A stretch of DNA of 64,000 nt from Thiothrix winogradskyi (GTDB taxonomy: Bacteria > Pseudomonadota > Gammaproteobacteria > Thiotrichales > Thiotrichaceae). The stretch lies in NCBI RefSeq assembly GCF_021650935.1, contig NZ_CP091244.1, forward strand, positions 4,092,001 to 4,156,000. Direction: 5' to 3'. The notes under the pieces were generated by a model. It saw only the letters and a program-made list of their open reading frames with translations. It was not told the origin of the DNA and ran no database searches. This document shows positions 47,645 through 56,843 of the stretch, piece by piece. Made by a program: the position numbers and the translations under genes. Numbering within the stretch: position 1 is the first letter of the stretch; each line of letters starts with the position of its first letter.

Positions 47645-48181
47645 ATGAAAATAATAAAGAAAGCGATCAAGAACTCATATTACTATTTGTATGCGACATT
47701 CAATCATGAAGGTTTCGCTAAAAAAATAGGTGTAAAAATGGGGAGTAATGTACATATTTATGGAAACCCATTTTCTATGTTTGGAACTGAACCTTGGTGT
47801 ATAACATTAGGCAATCATGTACATATAACTAGGGAAGTTTTATTCATAACTCATGATGGTGGCACTTTACTTTACCGTCACTTGATTCCAGACCTAGAAA
47901 TAACCAAACCAATTACCGTTGGAAATTATGTGTATATAGGTGTCAGAAGCATCATTCTTCCTGGTGTTAACATTGGTAGCAACTGCATAATAGCAGCAGG
48001 CTCTGTTGTGACAAAAGACATACCTGATAACTCTGTTTTTGGGGGAGTTCCTGCTAAATATATTAAGTCATCAAATGAATACCTTGAAAAAATCAAACTA
48101 GAATCTTTAAAATTAGGACATTTAAAAAGTGAAGAAAAAGATAAAGCACTGAAAGATTTTTTCTCAAAAAAAAATAAATAA
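47645..48181 (+). CDS. Left-handed beta-helix (hexapeptide) acyltransferase
   Basis: 178 residues. Hexapeptide repeats 'IGVRSIILPGVNIGSNCIIAAGSVVTKDI' (seen in pieces from 102) and the active-site region 'FITHDGGTLLYRHL' are typical of maltose/galactoside O-acetyltransferase-like enzymes of polysaccharide loci; 'GGVPAKYI' closes the domain. It likely O-acetylates a sugar of the polymer. From here to about 51000 base composition becomes strongly AT-rich, which suggests separate acquisition of this core. Confidence 0.88.
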   Translation: MKIIKKAIKNSYYYLYATFNHEGFAKKIGVKMGSNVHIYGNPFSMFGTEPWCITLGNHVHITREVLFITHDGGTLLYRHLIPDLEITKPITVGNYVYIGVRSIILPGVNIGSNCIIAAGSVVTKDIPDNSVFGGVPAKYIKSSNEYLEKIKLESLKLGHLKSEEKDKALKDFFSKKNK

Positions 48182-48206
48182 CAGCTTTTATATTAAAACG
48201 CCCAAG

Positions 48207-49487
48207 ATGAAATATCTACCAATAAAATTCCATATAACTTATATTATATTTACTTTATTATTCAGCTTTTTTGGTCCCAGAGAGTATCTTAATTATGAAA
48301 AAACATTAGTAGCTTTTTTTATAGCCATTTATTTGCTATCAGTATCAATAGGATTTTATTTGGGCTACAATTCTAAGCTGCATATTACATCACATACCGA
48401 TAACAAAGACTTAATATTTAAAATATTTAAATATAGTTTACTCACAAGTATTACCCTAATAATAATCAACATGTTTTATCAGAGTATGCAAGGAAGGCTA
48501 AATCTTAACATATTTGAAATGGGTAAAAATTATACCAATTATTATGAGTATTACTATGAAAAGAAAGAAACTGCTCAATTTAGCATTGAACTCTTATTAT
48601 TAATCACCACCGCTATTCCCAAATTTATATCTCTATGTCTAGGTTTTTTCTTATTCGAGTCACTAAGAAGAAAATATAAGTATTATTTCATTCTTTTCAT
48701 TATACTCATAATCTTATCGCAAACAGTCTCTGGTGGAAATCAAAAATCTCTAGGTGATATATTTATAATTGGTTCTATTGCAGCAACTATTAGGCTATAT
48801 AAAATCAACGCAAGAAAAAGAAGAAAAATAATTAGCGCTATCGCAACAGCTTTTATTATACTTTTTCTAATTTTTTCTTATTCTCAATACTCTCGGCTAG
48901 ATGCTAGAGATATTTCCGCATCTGATATAAATAACTATATGGCAGCTTATTCAAGCTTTAATGTAGATCACCCTATTTTCAGTTTATTAGGGGACAAGAT
49001 GGGATTAGGTGTATCTGCATTTATAACGGGATACTTATCAGGAGGGTATTACGGTCTTTCTCAGTGCTTAACATTACCCTTCGAGTGGACATATGGTATT
49101 GGCAACTCTGTTGCGCTATCTTCATTCACTGAACTCTTGTTTAGCACAAACATTTATGAACAGACTTATTTATATAGAATGGAAGAGACATTTGGCATTC
49201 CCGGAAAAAGGGCGTGGCATACAATATTTCCCTGGCTTGCATCAGATGTATCTTTTTTTGGCATTCCACCCCTATTTGTAATGATTTCCTACTTTTATGG
49301 GAAAAGTTGGAAAGAAGTAATTATTTATAAAAATCCCATATCCTTGTTACTATTTTCACTACTATCCATACTGTTCATTTTTGTAGTTGCAAATAATCAA
49401 ATTCTTCATGGATATGATTATTTACTTATTACATTTTTTGTAATCACAATCTATATTTTCAAGCATAAGAAATTCAATATAAAATGA
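48207..49487 (+). CDS. wzy: Wzy-like oligosaccharide repeat-unit polymerase
   Basis: 426 residues, about ten to eleven membrane helices, with a large periplasmic loop in the middle-to-late part ('GIPGKRAWHTIFPWLASDVSF' with flanking charged residues, split). Wzy proteins share topology rather than sequence; place (next to Wzx, in an AT-rich core) and helix pattern support the call. It polymerises lipid-linked repeat units at the periplasmic face. It overlaps wzx by 4 bases (ATGA). Confidence 0.8.
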   Translation: MKYLPIKFHITYIIFTLLFSFFGPREYLNYEKTLVAFFIAIYLLSVSIGFYLGYNSKLHITSHTDNKDLIFKIFKYSLLTSITLIIINMFYQSMQGRLNLNIFEMGKNYTNYYEYYYEKKETAQFSIELLLLITTAIPKFISLCLGFFLFESLRRKYKYYFILFIILIILSQTVSGGNQKSLGDIFIIGSIAATIRLYKINARKRRKIISAIATAFIILFLIFSYSQYSRLDARDISASDINNYMAAYSSFNVDHPIFSLLGDKMGLGVSAFITGYLSGGYYGLSQCLTLPFEWTYGIGNSVALSSFTELLFSTNIYEQTYLYRMEETFGIPGKRAWHTIFPWLASDVSFFGIPPLFVMISYFYGKSWKEVIIYKNPISLLLFSLLSILFIFVVANNQILHGYDYLLITFFVITIYIFKHKKFNIK

Positions 49488-51016
49488 AAAAATGGATCGG
49501 AGTCAATATAATAATAATTTTCATGGTAATTTTACTTGGGAAAATAATAAGCTTATTACGTAATATTGTTATATCTTACTATTTCGGAACATCTACAACA
49601 TCAGATGCTTATTTTGCGGCAAATAATATACCTAGCATAATATACTTGGCTTTCATCTCAAGCTATTTAGTTTTACTAATACCTGAGCATGATAAGATAA
49701 AAATAAATAATGGATTAGTTGCAGCAAACAAGTTTGTTTCGCGGTATTTAACATTCGTAGTTGCGGTTTCTTTATCACTATCTATATTATGTTATTTTTT
49801 CATTGAGATTTTAATTGAAGTCGTTGCTCCAAATTTTAACCGTGAAACAAAAGAACTTGCATCATCTTTAGGTAGAATTCTCGTATTATCATTTCCATTT
49901 ACAGCTATATGCCTATCACTGGCAGCCATCTCAAGTACACACAATAAATTTTATGCCCAGCATATTATTCCAATTTTTTCAGGGGTATTCACCATACTTG
50001 GTCTTTACCTGTTTGTTGGGCAATATGGAATTTACTCCCTTGCTGTAGCTGGTGTATTAGCAACTGTTATACAGGTAGTAATACAAATTTTAATTTCTAG
50101 GAGCCATTTTAAATATTCTTTTCAAAAAAGGCTATTGGACTCTAATATAAAAAGCATGTCGATACTTGTTCTACCAATATTTGTTGGATATTCAATAGAT
50201 CAAATTAACCTACTCGCCAATAGCATTATCTCTTCAGGACTGGGTACAGGTAGTTTATCGGCGTTAACTTATGCACAAAATATACAGCTAACTATCCTTG
50301 GCACAGTCACAACTGCAATGATAACCGTTTTATATCCAAGGATGTCCAAACTTTCAAGTGAAAACAAGACGGAAGATTTAGTAAAAACAACATGGACTGG
50401 CATAAAGTATTTAATAATAATACTATTACCGGTTACATTCTACCTTGCTATTAATGTCGAAAGCTTAGTAAAAATAGTCTATTTTAGGGGTAAATTCGAT
50501 GAGCTTGCATTAACTCAGACATCTAATATTTTATTATTTTACTTGATTAATATTTTACTTATCTCCACCAGAGAGTTTATCGTACGATATTACTACTTAT
50601 TCAAAAGAACGACTTTTCCAATGATTGCAGGAGTAATTTCTGTATTTATCAACATCATTCTTAGTTATATGCTTGTTGCGGATTTTGGCGTATCTGGCTT
50701 ATCATTTGCAAATCTTATAGCAACACTTTTAAGTTTATTACTATTGATCGGTGTTCTCTTCGCAAAAAGAGAAGTACTTCAAATATCTCAGGATGCAAGA
50801 CAATTCTTTTTTCACATATTTATTTCAATGATGTTAATATCAGCTTTCCACTTTTCAATAAAAAACCATATTCACTCAGAAAATGCCATAGCATTCGGGA
50901 GTTGGTTTATAGTTTACTTGATAATTTTTTATGCAATTTTATTGCTGATACGCCAAAGAGAAGCGGTTCAAACATTCTCAATCATAAAGAGCAAGTTTAT
51001 TTATGCAAAAAAATGA
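49484..51016 (+). CDS. wzx: Wzx-like lipid-linked repeat-unit flippase (MVIN/MurJ superfamily)
   Basis: 510 residues with about 14 membrane helices. The N-terminus 'KIISLLRNIVISYYFGTSTTSD' and 'YFAANNIPSIIYLAF', plus later 'YPRMSKLSSENKTEDL', match the MurJ/MviN-related flippase group. It would move the undecaprenyl-linked repeat unit across the inner membrane. The 3' end overlaps capE by 14 bases. Confidence 0.88.
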   Translation: MKKWIGVNIIIIFMVILLGKIISLLRNIVISYYFGTSTTSDAYFAANNIPSIIYLAFISSYLVLLIPEHDKIKINNGLVAANKFVSRYLTFVVAVSLSLSILCYFFIEILIEVVAPNFNRETKELASSLGRILVLSFPFTAICLSLAAISSTHNKFYAQHIIPIFSGVFTILGLYLFVGQYGIYSLAVAGVLATVIQVVIQILISRSHFKYSFQKRLLDSNIKSMSILVLPIFVGYSIDQINLLANSIISSGLGTGSLSALTYAQNIQLTILGTVTTAMITVLYPRMSKLSSENKTEDLVKTTWTGIKYLIIILLPVTFYLAINVESLVKIVYFRGKFDELALTQTSNILLFYLINILLISTREFIVRYYYLFKRTTFPMIAGVISVFINIILSYMLVADFGVSGLSFANLIATLLSLLLLIGVLFAKREVLQISQDARQFFFHIFISMMLISAFHFSIKNHIHSENAIAFGSWFIVYLIIFYAILLLIRQREAVQTFSIIKSKFIYAKK

Positions 51017-52037
51017 AACGTTATTAATTACTGGTGGCACTGGCTCTTTCGGCAACGCCGTCCTCCGCCGCTTCCTAAAAACCGACATCGCCGAAATCCG
51101 CATTTTCAGCCGTGACGAGAAAAAACAAGATGACATGCGGAAGAAGTATTCTAATCCCAAGCTGAAATTCTACATCGGCGATGTCCGCGACTACCAAAGC
51201 ATCCTGAATGCCAGCCGTGGGGTCGACTACATCTTCCACGCCGCCGCACTAAAACAAGTCCCCTCCTGCGAATTTCACCCCATAGAAGCCGTTAAAACCA
51301 ACGTCATGGGAACTGAAAATGTCTTGGAAGCCGCCATTCAAAATCAGGTAAAACGGGTAGTCTGCCTCAGCACTGATAAAGCGGTTTATCCCATCAACGC
51401 AATGGGTATATCTAAAGCGATGATGGAAAAAGTCATCGTGGCGAAATCACGCAACCTGAAAGGCACACAAACCACTATTTGCAGCACCCGCTACGGCAAC
51501 GTCATGGCTTCCCGTGGCTCAGTCATCCCATTATTCGTAGATCAAATCCTCGCTGGCAAACCCATCACCATCACCGACCCCAACATGACCCGCTTCATGA
51601 TGACCTTGGAAGATGCTGTGAACTTAGTGCTATATGCCTTTGAACACGGACAAAACGGTGACATTTTCGTCCAAAAAGCCCCCGCCGCCACCATTGAAGT
51701 CCTCGCTCAAGCACTACTAGGCATCATGGATAAACCCAACCACGAAGTACGCATGATCGGCACACGCCACGGTGAAAAACTGTATGAAGCCCTACTCAGC
51801 CGTGAAGAAATGCTCGCCGCCGAAGACATGGACGACTACTACCGCATCCCCCCCGATTTGCGTGACCTCAACTACAGCAAATTTGTGGAAGAAGGCGAAT
51901 CCCGCATTGCCACCATCGAAGACTACAACTCCCACAACACCACTCGTCTGGATGTGGAAGGCATGAAAACCCTGCTACGCAAACTGACGTTTGTTAAAGC
52001 CCTAGAACGCGGCGAATACGTCCAGCCAGAGGAATAA
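51003..52037 (+). CDS. capE: UDP-GlcNAc inverting 4,6-dehydratase/5-epimerase (CapE/WbjB type)
   Basis: 344 residues. 'LLITGGTGSFGNAVLRRF' is the short-SDR start of CapE; 'DVRDYQSILNASRGVDYIFHAAALKQVP' (in pieces) and 'STDKAVYPINAMGISKAMMEK' follow. The SDR Tyr position is Met in 'GISKAMMEK', as seen in inverting sugar-nucleotide dehydratases. It is the first step to UDP-L-FucNAc. The neighbours are CapF and CapG, in order. Base composition here returns to the GC-rich genome style. Confidence 0.95.
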   Translation: MQKNETLLITGGTGSFGNAVLRRFLKTDIAEIRIFSRDEKKQDDMRKKYSNPKLKFYIGDVRDYQSILNASRGVDYIFHAAALKQVPSCEFHPIEAVKTNVMGTENVLEAAIQNQVKRVVCLSTDKAVYPINAMGISKAMMEKVIVAKSRNLKGTQTTICSTRYGNVMASRGSVIPLFVDQILAGKPITITDPNMTRFMMTLEDAVNLVLYAFEHGQNGDIFVQKAPAATIEVLAQALLGIMDKPNHEVRMIGTRHGEKLYEALLSREEMLAAEDMDDYYRIPPDLRDLNYSKFVEEGESRIATIEDYNSHNTTRLDVEGMKTLLRKLTFVKALERGEYVQPEE

Positions 52038-52042
52038 ATACC

Positions 52043-53233
52043 GTGAAAGTCTTAGTCACTGGCGCAGACGGGTTTATCGGCAAAAACCTGTTAGCCCGCT
52101 TCGCAGAAATGGCAGATATAGAAGCCCTGCGTTTCTCGCGGCAAAACACCGAACAGGAACTCCCTGAGCTGATTGCCGCCGCTGATGCCATTATCCATTT
52201 GGCTGGTATCAACCGTCCGCTGTCACCGGAAGAATTTGTCACGGGCAACACAGGGTTAACCACCACTCTGAGCCAGATTCTCACCGACACCCAGCGCACG
52301 ATTCCCGTCTTATTCGCCTCCTCCACCCAAGCAGCCCTAGACAACCCCTATGGCAGCAGCAAACGCGCCGCCGAAGATGCTTTACGGCAGTATGCCGAGC
52401 AAACGGGTGCAAATGTTTACATCTATCGCCTGCCTAATGTCTTCGGCAAATGGTGCAAACCCAACTACAACTCAGCGGTAGCGACCTTCTGCCATAACAT
52501 CGCCAATGGTTTGCCGATCACCATTAATGACCCCAACGCACCCATCACACTGGTGCATGTGGATGATGTGGTCAGTGATTTCATTCACGTGTTACAACAT
52601 ACGACCTCGAAGACCCTCACCCCCCAGCCCCCTCTCCCAGAGGTAGAGGGGGAGCAAGAGCTTGTTTTTCTTAGCCCCTCTACCTCTGGGAGAGGGGTTG
52701 GGGTGAGGGTCATCGCCCCCGAATACCAAACCACGGTAGGCGAACTTGCTCAACAGATAGAAAGCTTCCGCAATAGCCGCAACACGCTGATCACCCCCAA
52801 AGTCGGCACAGGACTACTACGGGCGTTATATTCCACCTATGTCAGCTATTTACCGACAACCGACTTTGCTTACAGCCTCCCGAAATACGGTGATCAACGC
52901 GGTGTTTTCGTGGAAATGCTCAAAACCCCTGATTCAGGGCAATTCTCCTTTTTCACCGCCCACCCCGGTATTACCCGTGGCGGTCACTATCACCACACCA
53001 AAACCGAAAAATTTCTAGTGATTAAAGGTAAAGCCCAGTTTGGTTTTCGGCACATCCTCACCGATGAAACCTTCACGCTAGAAACCGACGGTGACAACCC
53101 ACAAATCGTCGAAACCATCCCCGGCTGGGCGCACGATATTACCAATATCGGTACAGACGAAATGGTTGTCATGCTGTGGGCAAACGAACAATTTGACCGT
53201 GAACACCCCGATACTTACGCACATCAGGTTTGA
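52043..53233 (+). CDS. capF: CapF-like reductase (SDR plus cupin) with an in-frame repeat insertion
   Basis: 396 residues. SDR domain: 'VTGADGFIGKNLLARF', 'IIHLAGINRP', 'SSKRAAEDALRQYAEQ', 'YRLPNVFGKWCKPNYNS'. C-terminal cupin (about 270-390) has 'GGHYHHTKTEKFLV', the metal site of CapF. Residues ~190-223 ('PQPPLPEVEGEQEL' onward, then 'PSTSGRGVGVRV') are encoded by a 100-bp palindromic element. CapF reduces the CapE product toward UDP-L-talNAc. The frame is kept, and the insertion lies in the SDR part after the strand 'HVDDVVSDFIHVL'. Confidence 0.94.
   Translation: MKVLVTGADGFIGKNLLARFAEMADIEALRFSRQNTEQELPELIAAADAIIHLAGINRPLSPEEFVTGNTGLTTTLSQILTDTQRTIPVLFASSTQAALDNPYGSSKRAAEDALRQYAEQTGANVYIYRLPNVFGKWCKPNYNSAVATFCHNIANGLPITINDPNAPITLVHVDDVVSDFIHVLQHTTSKTLTPQPPLPEVEGEQELVFLSPSTSGRGVGVRVIAPEYQTTVGELAQQIESFRNSRNTLITPKVGTGLLRALYSTYVSYLPTTDFAYSLPKYGDQRGVFVEMLKTPDSGQFSFFTAHPGITRGGHYHHTKTEKFLVIKGKAQFGFRHILTDETFTLETDGDNPQIVETIPGWAHDITNIGTDEMVVMLWANEQFDREHPDTYAHQV
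52612..52711. repeat. 100-bp palindromic element inside capF
   Basis: GACCCTCACCCCCCAGCCCC..CTCCCAGAGGTAGAGGGGG at the left and CCCCTCTACCTCTGGGAGAGGG..GGGGTGAGGGTC at the right. Same length as the copy at 62009-62108. Confidence 0.92.
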
Positions 53234-53234
53234 T

Positions 53235-54371
53235 ATGAAAAAGCTAAAAGTAATGACCGTGGTCGGCACCCGTCCGGAAATCATCCGCCTGTCACGGGTC
53301 ATGGCAAAACTCGACCAGTACTGTGATCACGTCCTGGTGCATACCGGGCAAAACTACGATTACGAACTCAACCAGATATTTTTTGACGATCTGGAAGTAC
53401 GCAAGCCCGATTATTTCCTGCAAGCCGCAGGCGCATCCGGTGCGGAAACCATCGGTAAAGTCATTATCGGCGTGGATCAGGCACTTGCTGAAGTCAAACC
53501 GGACGCGATGCTGGTGCTAGGCGACACCAATAGCTGCATGGCAGTGATTCCAGCCAAACGCCGCAAAATCCCCGTATTCCACATGGAAGCAGGCAACCGC
53601 TGCTTTGATCAGCGCGTCCCCGAAGAAATCAACCGCCGTATCGTTGACCACACTGCCGACATCAACCTCACCTACAGCAGCATTGCGCGTGAATACCTGT
53701 TACGTGAAGGTTTGCCACCCGATATGGTGATTAAAACCGGCAGCCCGATGTTTGAAGTGCTGAACCACTACCGAGCAGGCATTGAAGCCTCTGAAGTACT
53801 CAGCCGCTTGGAACTTAGCGAAGGTCAGTTTTTCGTAGTCAGTGCTCACCGTGAAGAAAACATCGACTCTGACAAAAACTTCCTGAAGCTGGTCAACGTT
53901 CTCAATACCGTGGCAGAACATTACGGTTATCCGGTAATTGTCTCGACTCACCCGCGCACTCAAAAGCGTGTTGATGCGATGAATATCAGCTTCAACCCAT
54001 TAGTGCGCCTGCTGAAACCTTTAGGCTTTAAGGATTACAACAAACTACAAATGACCGCCAAAGCGGTATTATCTGACAGTGGCACAATTACAGAAGAATC
54101 CTCGATCTTAAACTTCCCTGCCCTCAATATCCGCGAAGCCCACGAACGCCCTGAAGGGATGGAAGAAGCCTCGGTTATGATGGTGGGATTAGAGACAGAA
54201 CGAGTGATGCAAGCTTTGTTCGTGCTGGAATCTCAGGCAAGAGGCAATACTGAACGCACACTACGCCCTGTGGGTGATTACAGTATGCCGAATGTTGCCG
54301 AAAAAGTTGTGCGGATTATTCATAGCTATACGGATTATGTGAACCGTATCGTTTGGAAAAAGTACTGTTAA
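53235..54371 (+). CDS. capG: UDP-L-talNAc 2-epimerase (CapG/WecB type)
   Basis: 378 residues from the ATG at 53235; a longer frame overlaps capF and is unlikely. 'VMTVVGTRPEIIRLSRVM', 'LVHTGQNYDYELNQIFF', 'HMEAGNRCFDQRVPEEINRR' (cut) and 'DSGTITEESSILNFPALNIR' (cut) are UDP-HexNAc 2-epimerase signatures. CapG converts UDP-N-acetyl-L-talosamine to UDP-N-acetyl-L-fucosamine. It completes the CapE-F-G set. Confidence 0.94.
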   Translation: MKKLKVMTVVGTRPEIIRLSRVMAKLDQYCDHVLVHTGQNYDYELNQIFFDDLEVRKPDYFLQAAGASGAETIGKVIIGVDQALAEVKPDAMLVLGDTNSCMAVIPAKRRKIPVFHMEAGNRCFDQRVPEEINRRIVDHTADINLTYSSIAREYLLREGLPPDMVIKTGSPMFEVLNHYRAGIEASEVLSRLELSEGQFFVVSAHREENIDSDKNFLKLVNVLNTVAEHYGYPVIVSTHPRTQKRVDAMNISFNPLVRLLKPLGFKDYNKLQMTAKAVLSDSGTITEESSILNFPALNIREAHERPEGMEEASVMMVGLETERVMQALFVLESQARGNTERTLRPVGDYSMPNVAEKVVRIIHSYTDYVNRIVWKKYC

Positions 54372-54395
54372 CAATATAGTCATAAAAACTAAATC

Positions 54396-55586
54396 ATGAA
54401 AAAAAATATAATATACATTGGGAACTTTTCTTTTCCAAAAGAAAACTCTTCTGGCATACGCGTTTTAAATAATGGTTATCTATTCCGTGCCTTAGGCTAT
54501 GAAGTAACGTTCATTGGATTAAGCAAAAGCATTGAAAAATCCACCAAACTGAACTTAACATTAAGCAATTATGATGGTTTCAGCTACTATTCATTCCCTT
54601 ATCCAAAAAAGATAACTGACTGGATATTTTTTAAAGAACAATTGCAACAAACCATTGAAATAATAAAACAAAATCAACCATCAATTGTTGTTGCATATGG
54701 AAGCATCTCCAATTCATTTTTTACATTATATTTAAACAATTGGTGCAAAAAAAATAAAATAAAAATCATTCATGACTGTGTAGACTGGTTACCAAGCGCA
54801 TCGGGAGGACTTGCATTTAAAATAGGAAAACATATAGATACAGAAATACACAAACGCTATATTAATGCTTCAGGTGATGGTGTAATCACAGTAAGTAACT
54901 ATCTTAGTAATTACTATATAAAAAAAGGATGCAAAACATTAACTATCCCACCATTATCCAAAGAATCACATTTAAAAACAACTCCAACCGAAGAAAAACC
55001 AATAACAATAATTTATGCTGGATTTCCATTCCCCACAACCAGAAAAATTAAAGATAAAAGTTTCTTCAAAGACAGATTAGACATAGCCATTGAAATACTT
55101 TCAAAAGTAAATAATCATAATTTCGTGTTTAATATATTTGGCATTTCAAAAGAAGATTACTTGAAGGTTATTCCAGAACACTTCAATTTAATAAACACGA
55201 TGAACTCAAAAGTGTTCTTTCATGGCATAGTAAATAATGACGACGTTATTAAAAACTTATTAGAGTCTGATTATTTTATTTTAATAAGAGATAAAAACAA
55301 AATGACGCAAGCGGGATTTCCATCAAAAATCACAGAAGCGATTAGCCATGGTATTCCAGTAATAGTTACTGACACATCTGACTTAAAAGAATATATTTTT
55401 AACAGGGAAAATGGATACATAATCAGCGATAACGACAAAAAAGAAAATCAAATTAAAGAAATAGAAGAAATCATTAATAATGGCAAAGACCATGCTGATG
55501 CTTTATCTAAAAATTGTGTTGAAAAAAATCCTTTTTTAATAGATAAATTTAGAAGCAATGCAAAATCATTTATTGAATCGATTTAA
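54396..55586 (+). CDS. GT4-like glycosyltransferase
   Basis: 396 residues. GT-B fold: N-terminal 'GNFSFPKENSSGIRVLNNGYLF' (cut) glycan side and C-terminal nucleotide side 'AGFPSKITEAISHGIPVIV' with 'TDTSDLKEYIF' near the end, the EX7E-like region of GT4 enzymes. It would add one sugar of the repeat unit on the cytosolic side. The gene is very AT-rich against capE-G upstream, and starts after a 24-base gap. Confidence 0.85.
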   Translation: MKKNIIYIGNFSFPKENSSGIRVLNNGYLFRALGYEVTFIGLSKSIEKSTKLNLTLSNYDGFSYYSFPYPKKITDWIFFKEQLQQTIEIIKQNQPSIVVAYGSISNSFFTLYLNNWCKKNKIKIIHDCVDWLPSASGGLAFKIGKHIDTEIHKRYINASGDGVITVSNYLSNYYIKKGCKTLTIPPLSKESHLKTTPTEEKPITIIYAGFPFPTTRKIKDKSFFKDRLDIAIEILSKVNNHNFVFNIFGISKEDYLKVIPEHFNLINTMNSKVFFHGIVNNDDVIKNLLESDYFILIRDKNKMTQAGFPSKITEAISHGIPVIVTDTSDLKEYIFNRENGYIISDNDKKENQIKEIEEIINNGKDHADALSKNCVEKNPFLIDKFRSNAKSFIESI

Positions 55587-55602
55587 TTGGAATTAAGAAA
55601 TC

Positions 55603-56694
55603 ATGAAAATAGCACTACTAGGTGATATAGCCCTATATGGGAAATACTCAAAAAACAACAAGAACCTATTTAACTATTTAGAAGAAATAAAAGAATACTT
55701 AAGTCAGTTTGATTATGTGATAGGAAATCTTGAAACTCCATTTTCTAAAGAAGAAAAACCTATAAAAGGTAAGTCAGCAACAATACGATCTTACCCAGAA
55801 AACATTGAAATACTCAAGTATTTAAAAATAAATATAGTTAATCTGGCTAACAATCATATGTTTGATTACGGCGAAATTGCATTTAATAAAACAATAAAAA
55901 CATTAGAGGAAAATGGCATTGACTATTTTGGAGTAAACAACAAGCCACTATTATTAAATAACGCGATTGCACTTCATGGTTACTGTAGTTACAACACAAA
56001 TCCATCAGGAGTGTCTTTACAAGATAATAACAGCGTAACTGCTTTAAATATAAAAGAAATTTCAAAAAATATTTTAAAAAATCATAACGATAATTTTTTA
56101 AATATTATAAGCATTCATTCGGGTCAGGAACATGTTAATTATCCAAGTATTGATGATATTGAAATGGCACATCTCTTTGCAGACATATGTCCATACATAT
56201 ACTATGGACATCACCCACATGTGGTTCAGGGTATTGAAGAGTTTAAATCATCCATAATAGCTTATAGTTTAGGGAACTTTTTATTTGATGATGTATATAC
56301 CGAAAAATCTTCAAAACCCCTAGTCAAACAAAATGATAATAATAAAACTGGATTGATACTAGAGATAGAGCTAGACAAAAATAAAATCATTTCTCACAAT
56401 AAAAAAATAATTTACAGTAATATAGAAAAACTCGAAATAATCCATGACACTACGACCAACTATTATAGACAGTTAGACAACCACACTAATGCATTAATTA
56501 ATGCCACTTCTAACAAAGTTCTGTACAATACAAATAGAGACACAATAATTTCAAATTATATCAACGACAGAAAAACACAAAGAGACATCAACTGGTACAT
56601 CAAAAGATTAAACTTAAATTCGGTCAGAATAATAATAAACTCAAAGATAAATGCAATCAAGTACAAAAACAATGTAACAAAATACCTACAATAA
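55603..56694 (+). CDS. CapA-like (PGA_cap) metallophosphatase-fold protein
   Basis: 363 residues, cytosolic start (no signal peptide). 'ALLGDIALYGKYS' with the metal Asp, 'VIGNLETPFS' (family DNxExP-like site), 'VNLANNHMFDYG' (NNHxxD/H), 'ISIHSGQEHVNYPS', 'YYGHHPHVVQGI' (GHxPH) and 'IAYSLGNFLFDD' (LGN) are the complete PGA_cap/CapA signature set. CapA proteins act in poly-gamma-glutamate capsule or in polysaccharide decoration. The CapK/PaaK-like gene next door makes a substituent-transfer role likely. AT-rich. Confidence 0.9.
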   Translation: MKIALLGDIALYGKYSKNNKNLFNYLEEIKEYLSQFDYVIGNLETPFSKEEKPIKGKSATIRSYPENIEILKYLKINIVNLANNHMFDYGEIAFNKTIKTLEENGIDYFGVNNKPLLLNNAIALHGYCSYNTNPSGVSLQDNNSVTALNIKEISKNILKNHNDNFLNIISIHSGQEHVNYPSIDDIEMAHLFADICPYIYYGHHPHVVQGIEEFKSSIIAYSLGNFLFDDVYTEKSSKPLVKQNDNNKTGLILEIELDKNKIISHNKKIIYSNIEKLEIIHDTTTNYYRQLDNHTNALINATSNKVLYNTNRDTIISNYINDRKTQRDINWYIKRLNLNSVRIIINSKINAIKYKNNVTKYLQ

Positions 56695-56843
56695 CTAGTG
56701 ACCGTTTGCAAATAAGTGCTCATGCAAAAGTTTTTCGAAAAAACCACTCTTTATAAATCAAGAGATTATGCTTATAAAGTTCCGGGAAACTTATCTCTTA
56801 TCTCTTTAAAAAATCAATTAAAATTTTTAACCAAATTATTTGG
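56695..56843. other. AT-rich gap before the CapK-like gene
   Basis: 149 bases. A 63-codon frame from 56716 reads 'QKFFEKTTLYKSRDYAYK' and may be a relic, but it overlaps the next gene and has no match I can name. Confidence 0.3.
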